Source of the DNA: Oceanimonas baumannii
GTDB lineage: Bacteria > Pseudomonadota > Gammaproteobacteria > Enterobacterales > Aeromonadaceae
Assembly (NCBI RefSeq): GCF_002245495.1
Contig: NZ_NQJF01000014.1
Location: 51,823-115,822, forward strand
Direction: 5' to 3'
Length of the DNA: 64,000 nucleotides
Part shown: piece after piece, positions 60,482 through 64,000 of the stretch
Layout: each line of letters begins with the position of its first letter
Numbering within the stretch: position 1 is the first letter of the stretch
Position numbers and translations under genes: made by a program
The notes under the pieces: model-generated
Told to the model about the DNA's origin: nothing
Seen by the model: only the letters and a program-made list of their open reading frames with translations
Databases searched by the model: none

Positions 60482-61741
60482 ATGAGTGTGATGGAAAAGG
60501 ATTTGACGACGTTCGGCAAAGTCGAGGCGGCTGAAAAAGGGGATTTAAAAAGTCATCGACTGAGCTCGATGGAAACCATCGGCATCATCGTCGGCACCAA
60601 TATCGGTGCCGGTATCATGGGCATGGCCTATGCAGCCCGCAATGCCGGCTTTCTGCCACTGCTGGTATGCCTGGCCATCGCCTGTATATTCTGCATCATT
60701 ACCATGCTGTACGTGGCAGAAGCCAGCCTGCGCACCCAGGGTAACAAGCAACTTAGCGGATTGTCCAAACGCTACCTGGGCCCCATTGGCGGCTGGTTAA
60801 TTTTCTTGGCGGTGGCCGCCAACAGCTATGGCGCACTGGTTGCCTACATGACCGGTAGCGGCAATATTATGACCGAATTTTTCGGCAGCTACGGCATGAC
60901 TCGCGAGCTGGGCAGCCTGCTGTTTTTTATTCCTTCGGTGCTGGTACTGTACCTGGGTCTGAAGGCCCTGGGGGCTGGTGAACGACTGGTCAGCAGTGGC
61001 ATGGTCGTGCTGGTCCTGGTGCTGATTGGTGCCACCCTCGTCCACCAGAACACCGAACTGAACCACCTGTGGCAAACCCAGTGGCAGTATATGGTTCCCG
61101 TGTTCAACCTGGCGGTGTTTGTGTTTGGTGCCCAGTTTCTGGTTCCCGAACTGGTACGGGGTAACCGCACCACAGCGCACAAGCTACCCCGACTGATCAT
61201 CATCGGTATGGTGATTACCTTTGTATTGGTCGCTGCAGTACCGGCCTCGGTCATTACGCTGGTCGGCCAGGAAAACCTGACTGAAGTCGCCACTCTGAGC
61301 TGGGGCAGCTCTTTGGGCAGCTGGGCCTACTATGTGGCCAACACTTTTGCCCTGATGGCCATGTTGACTTCCTACTGGGGGCTGGGTGGCTGCCTGTTTA
61401 CCAATATGTTCGATCACTTTCGACTGGGTGACGGCACTAACAAAATCAGACGTGCCATGGTATTGGCGGCGGTTTCTATTCCTCCCTTTATTTTGGCTTA
61501 CTCGGGTATCGGAAGCTTTGTAAACGCCCTGTATTTTGCTGGCACCTTTGGCGGTGTACTGATGGGAATTATCCCCATTCTTTTGCTGCGCGTTTCCCGA
61601 CGACACGGGGACAAACAACCCGAGTTCGTCTGCGGCTGGTACGCTCACCCACTCATTCAGGCCGTTATCATCTTTATTTTTGCCTCCAGTGGCGTCTACG
61701 CCATTGCCTCCGTACTGGGCCTGCTCCCCAGCAGCTGGTAA
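60482..61741 (+). CDS. APC-superfamily amino acid/amine permease
   Basis: 419 residues, eleven or so transmembrane helices. N-terminal SMETIGIIVGTNIGAGIMGM with GxG substrate motif as in HAAAP/aromatic amino acid permeases. Ribosome site AAGGAGAA lies before the ATG. It is between the cupin and semialdehyde dehydrogenase genes, so it likely imports the amine substrate of the cluster. Confidence 0.84.
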   Translation: MSVMEKDLTTFGKVEAAEKGDLKSHRLSSMETIGIIVGTNIGAGIMGMAYAARNAGFLPLLVCLAIACIFCIITMLYVAEASLRTQGNKQLSGLSKRYLGPIGGWLIFLAVAANSYGALVAYMTGSGNIMTEFFGSYGMTRELGSLLFFIPSVLVLYLGLKALGAGERLVSSGMVVLVLVLIGATLVHQNTELNHLWQTQWQYMVPVFNLAVFVFGAQFLVPELVRGNRTTAHKLPRLIIIGMVITFVLVAAVPASVITLVGQENLTEVATLSWGSSLGSWAYYVANTFALMAMLTSYWGLGGCLFTNMFDHFRLGDGTNKIRRAMVLAAVSIPPFILAYSGIGSFVNALYFAGTFGGVLMGIIPILLLRVSRRHGDKQPEFVCGWYAHPLIQAVIIFIFASSGVYAIASVLGLLPSSW

Positions 61742-61764
61742 CCCACTCTTCCCCCTGAATATAC

Positions 61765-61794
61765 ACAGTGCCGGTGGCTTAACACCGGCACTGT
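61765..61794 (+). promoter_or_regulatory. Perfect 12-bp hairpin in front of the SSADH-like gene
   Basis: ACAGTGCCGGTG-GCTTAA-CACCGGCACTGT lies 23 bases after the permease stop; the ribosome site AGGAGA follows at once. No T-run, so it may be a transcript-stability or attenuation element rather than a terminator. Confidence 0.55.
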
Positions 61795-61805
61795 AGGAGA
61801 CTTTT

Positions 61806-63260
61806 ATGAAACTCAATGATCTTTCCTTGTTTCGCCAACAGGCCTACATTAACGGCCGCTGGTGCGATGCCGACAATGGCGAACATACCCTGATTTACGA
61901 TCCGGCCAACGGTGAATGCCTCGGCTCGGTCCCCAATACCGGACTGCAGGAAACACGGCGCGCCATTGAAGCAGCCAAGGCGGCTCAGCCCGCCTGGCGC
62001 GCCCTGACGGCCAAGGAACGGGCCGCCCGACTGGCCGGCTGGGCCCGATTGATGATGAGTCATCAGGACGACTTGGCCATGATCATGACTCGCGAACAAG
62101 GCAAGCCGCTGACCGAAGCCAAGGGAGAAATCGCCTATGCCGCTTCCTACCTCGAATGGTTTGCCGAAGAAGGCAAACGGGTTTATGGGGACATTATTCC
62201 CGCCCATGCCCCTGACAAACGCCTGCTGGTACAAAAGGAGCCGGTAGGCGTGGCGGCAGCCATTACTCCCTGGAATTTTCCTTCAGCCATGATCACCCGC
62301 AAGGCCGGGCCGGCACTGGCTGCCGGATGCGCCATGGTGCTCAAGCCCGCGCCCCAGACGCCCTTCTCTGCGTTGGCATTGGCCCATCTGGCCGAACTGG
62401 CGGGGATCCCTGCCGGCCTGTTCAGTGTGTTGCCATCCGATACAACACGCAGCCTGGAAGTGGGTAAAGAGTTATGTGAAAACCCCATTGTACGTAAACT
62501 CAGTTTCACCGGCTCCACCGGTGTCGGCATCAAACTGATGCAACAATGTGCTGCCGGAGTAAAAAAGCTATCGCTGGAGCTGGGCGGCAATGCCCCCTTT
62601 ATCGTGTTTGATGATGCCGATCTGGATGCCGCTGTTGAAGGCGCTCTGATGGCGAAATATCGCAATGCCGGCCAGACCTGTGTCTGTGTAAATCGCTTTT
62701 ACGTACAGGACAGTGTTTACGATGCCTTCATCGACAAGCTGGCGGTAGCTGTTGGCCAACTGCAGGTCGGTAACGGCCTGACCGATAGTGTCAGCATAGG
62801 GCCACTGATCAATGCCGAGGCCGTCAAAAAGGTCGCGCAGCATCAGCACGATGCACTGAGCAAAGGAGCCAGGTTACTCACCGGTGGCAAATCACTGGGT
62901 GGAAATTTCTATGCTCCTACCCTGCTGGCGGATGTGACCCCGGATATGGTGGTAGCGCGGGAAGAAACCTTCGGCCCTCTGGCTCCAGTTTTTCGCTTCA
63001 GGGACGAAACCGATGTCATTAGGCAAGCCAATGACACCGAATATGGTCTGGCCTCCTACTTTTACGCACGGGATCTGGGTCGAGTGTTTCGCGTTGCCGA
63101 GGCGCTGGAATACGGCATGGTTGGCGTGAACACCGGGTTGATTTCAACCGAGCTGGCCCCCTTTGGCGGGGTCAAGGCATCAGGGCTCGGCAGAGAAGGG
63201 TCAAAATACGGTATTGATGACTATCTGGAAATCAAATACGTATGCCTGGGCGGACTCTGA
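61806..63260 (+). CDS. Succinate-semialdehyde-type aldehyde dehydrogenase (second copy)
   Basis: 484 residues; close to gabD at 10602-12044. Catalytic E258 (LELGGNAPF) and C292 (GQTCVCVNR) are present, with FGGVKASGLGREG near the end. It oxidises succinate or glutarate semialdehyde or a related aldehyde from the adjacent amine oxidase. It closes the PucR cluster and is followed by a 12-bp hairpin. Confidence 0.9.
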   Translation: MKLNDLSLFRQQAYINGRWCDADNGEHTLIYDPANGECLGSVPNTGLQETRRAIEAAKAAQPAWRALTAKERAARLAGWARLMMSHQDDLAMIMTREQGKPLTEAKGEIAYAASYLEWFAEEGKRVYGDIIPAHAPDKRLLVQKEPVGVAAAITPWNFPSAMITRKAGPALAAGCAMVLKPAPQTPFSALALAHLAELAGIPAGLFSVLPSDTTRSLEVGKELCENPIVRKLSFTGSTGVGIKLMQQCAAGVKKLSLELGGNAPFIVFDDADLDAAVEGALMAKYRNAGQTCVCVNRFYVQDSVYDAFIDKLAVAVGQLQVGNGLTDSVSIGPLINAEAVKKVAQHQHDALSKGARLLTGGKSLGGNFYAPTLLADVTPDMVVAREETFGPLAPVFRFRDETDVIRQANDTEYGLASYFYARDLGRVFRVAEALEYGMVGVNTGLISTELAPFGGVKASGLGREGSKYGIDDYLEIKYVCLGGL

Positions 63261-63290
63261 GTCTCTTACTCTAAGGCTCCCATACCTAGC

Positions 63291-63318
63291 GACAGAGCAG
63301 AACAATTTCTGCTCTGTC
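63291..63318 (+). terminator. Hairpin after the SSADH-like gene
   Basis: GACAGAGCAGAA / TTCTGCTCTGTC with loop CAAT, a perfect 12-bp stem 30 bases after the stop. It is followed by only two Ts, so termination is plausible but weak. Confidence 0.55.
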
Positions 63319-63339
63319 TTGGCGCTACAAACGTGTAAT

Positions 63340-63930
<591 letters not shown>

Positions 63931-63967
63931 ATTCGGCTTTATCCCGCAAGTTATGCGCAGCTAATAC

Positions 63968-63999
63968 ATAAAAACCCCAACCATTTGGCTGGGGTTTTT
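63968..63999. terminator. Hairpin terminator at the window end
   Basis: AAAAACCCCA / TGGGGTTTTT with an inner CCA/TGG pair, ending in a T-run on either strand. Its parent gene lies outside or is the IS remnant border. Confidence 0.75.
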
Positions 64000-64000
64000 A

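Overview
The window is chromosomal DNA from a gammaproteobacterium. The gene order accC-yhdT-panF-prmA-dusB-fis, yfbV next to ackA-pta, frdABCD and ybbAP opposite tesA is Enterobacteria/Aeromonadales-like. The gene content, in particular aromatic catabolism with TRAP transport and high-GC coding sequence, suggests a marine Aeromonadaceae member of the Oceanimonas/Oceanisphaera/Zobellella type. That placement is inferred from layout and protein resemblance only.

Layout. 1-6.2 kb: end of accC, a RidA-family gene, yhdT-panF, prmA and dusB-fis, interrupted by two loci of roughly 185-bp tandem repeats (569-899 and 4202-4670). 6.3-14.3 kb: exported pyrophosphatase, a FAN1-type nuclease, a lipoprotein cytochrome c, an OpuAC-like binding lipoprotein, gabD, and an AGCS amino-acid:cation symporter preceded by a hairpin-rich leader. 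14.3-22.4 kb: pta-ackA, yfbV, the frdABCD fumarate reductase operon and tpx, which fits facultative anaerobic and mixed-acid metabolism. 22.5-30.7 kb: yfcH, ybbAP, tesA, a Tag-like glycosylase, four tandem tRNA-Ala(GGC) genes with a strong promoter and a terminator, gltX and an OapA-domain protein.

31.1-48.9 kb is an aromatic catabolic island. pcaQ (LysR regulator) is followed, on the opposite strand, by a pchA-pchC-pchX-pchF cluster (p-cresol to 4-hydroxybenzoate). Next come pcaL (a fused pcaD-pcaC), pcaH, pcaG and pcaB for the protocatechuate branch, an AEC carrier, a TRAP transporter (dctPQM) and an outer-membrane SphA-type protein. A divergent pobR/pobA pair (4-hydroxybenzoate to protocatechuate) closes the island. 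Together these encode p-cresol to 3-oxoadipate; the final steps (pcaIJ, pcaF) are not in the window. pchF carries an in-frame amber codon, and the adjacent metallo-beta-lactamase-fold gene lacks its 5' part, so the p-cresol end of the route appears damaged.

49-64 kb: a solitary 50-residue TatA/E gene, a cobU-like scrap and a small conserved hypothetical. Then follow two amine/amide-type catabolic clusters: (i) small membrane protein, SSS symporter, GntR regulator and M20 carbamoyl-amidohydrolase, with an M81/MlrC protein upstream; (ii) PucR regulator, FAD amine oxidoreductase, cupin, APC permease and a second succinate-semialdehyde-type dehydrogenase. The window ends in a decayed IS3-family transposase remnant. 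I saw no CRISPR array, prophage or defence island, and no clearly novel multi-gene system. The most noteworthy items are the pchF nonsense codon, the structured AGCS leader, the repeat loci and the two substrate-unknown catabolic clusters.
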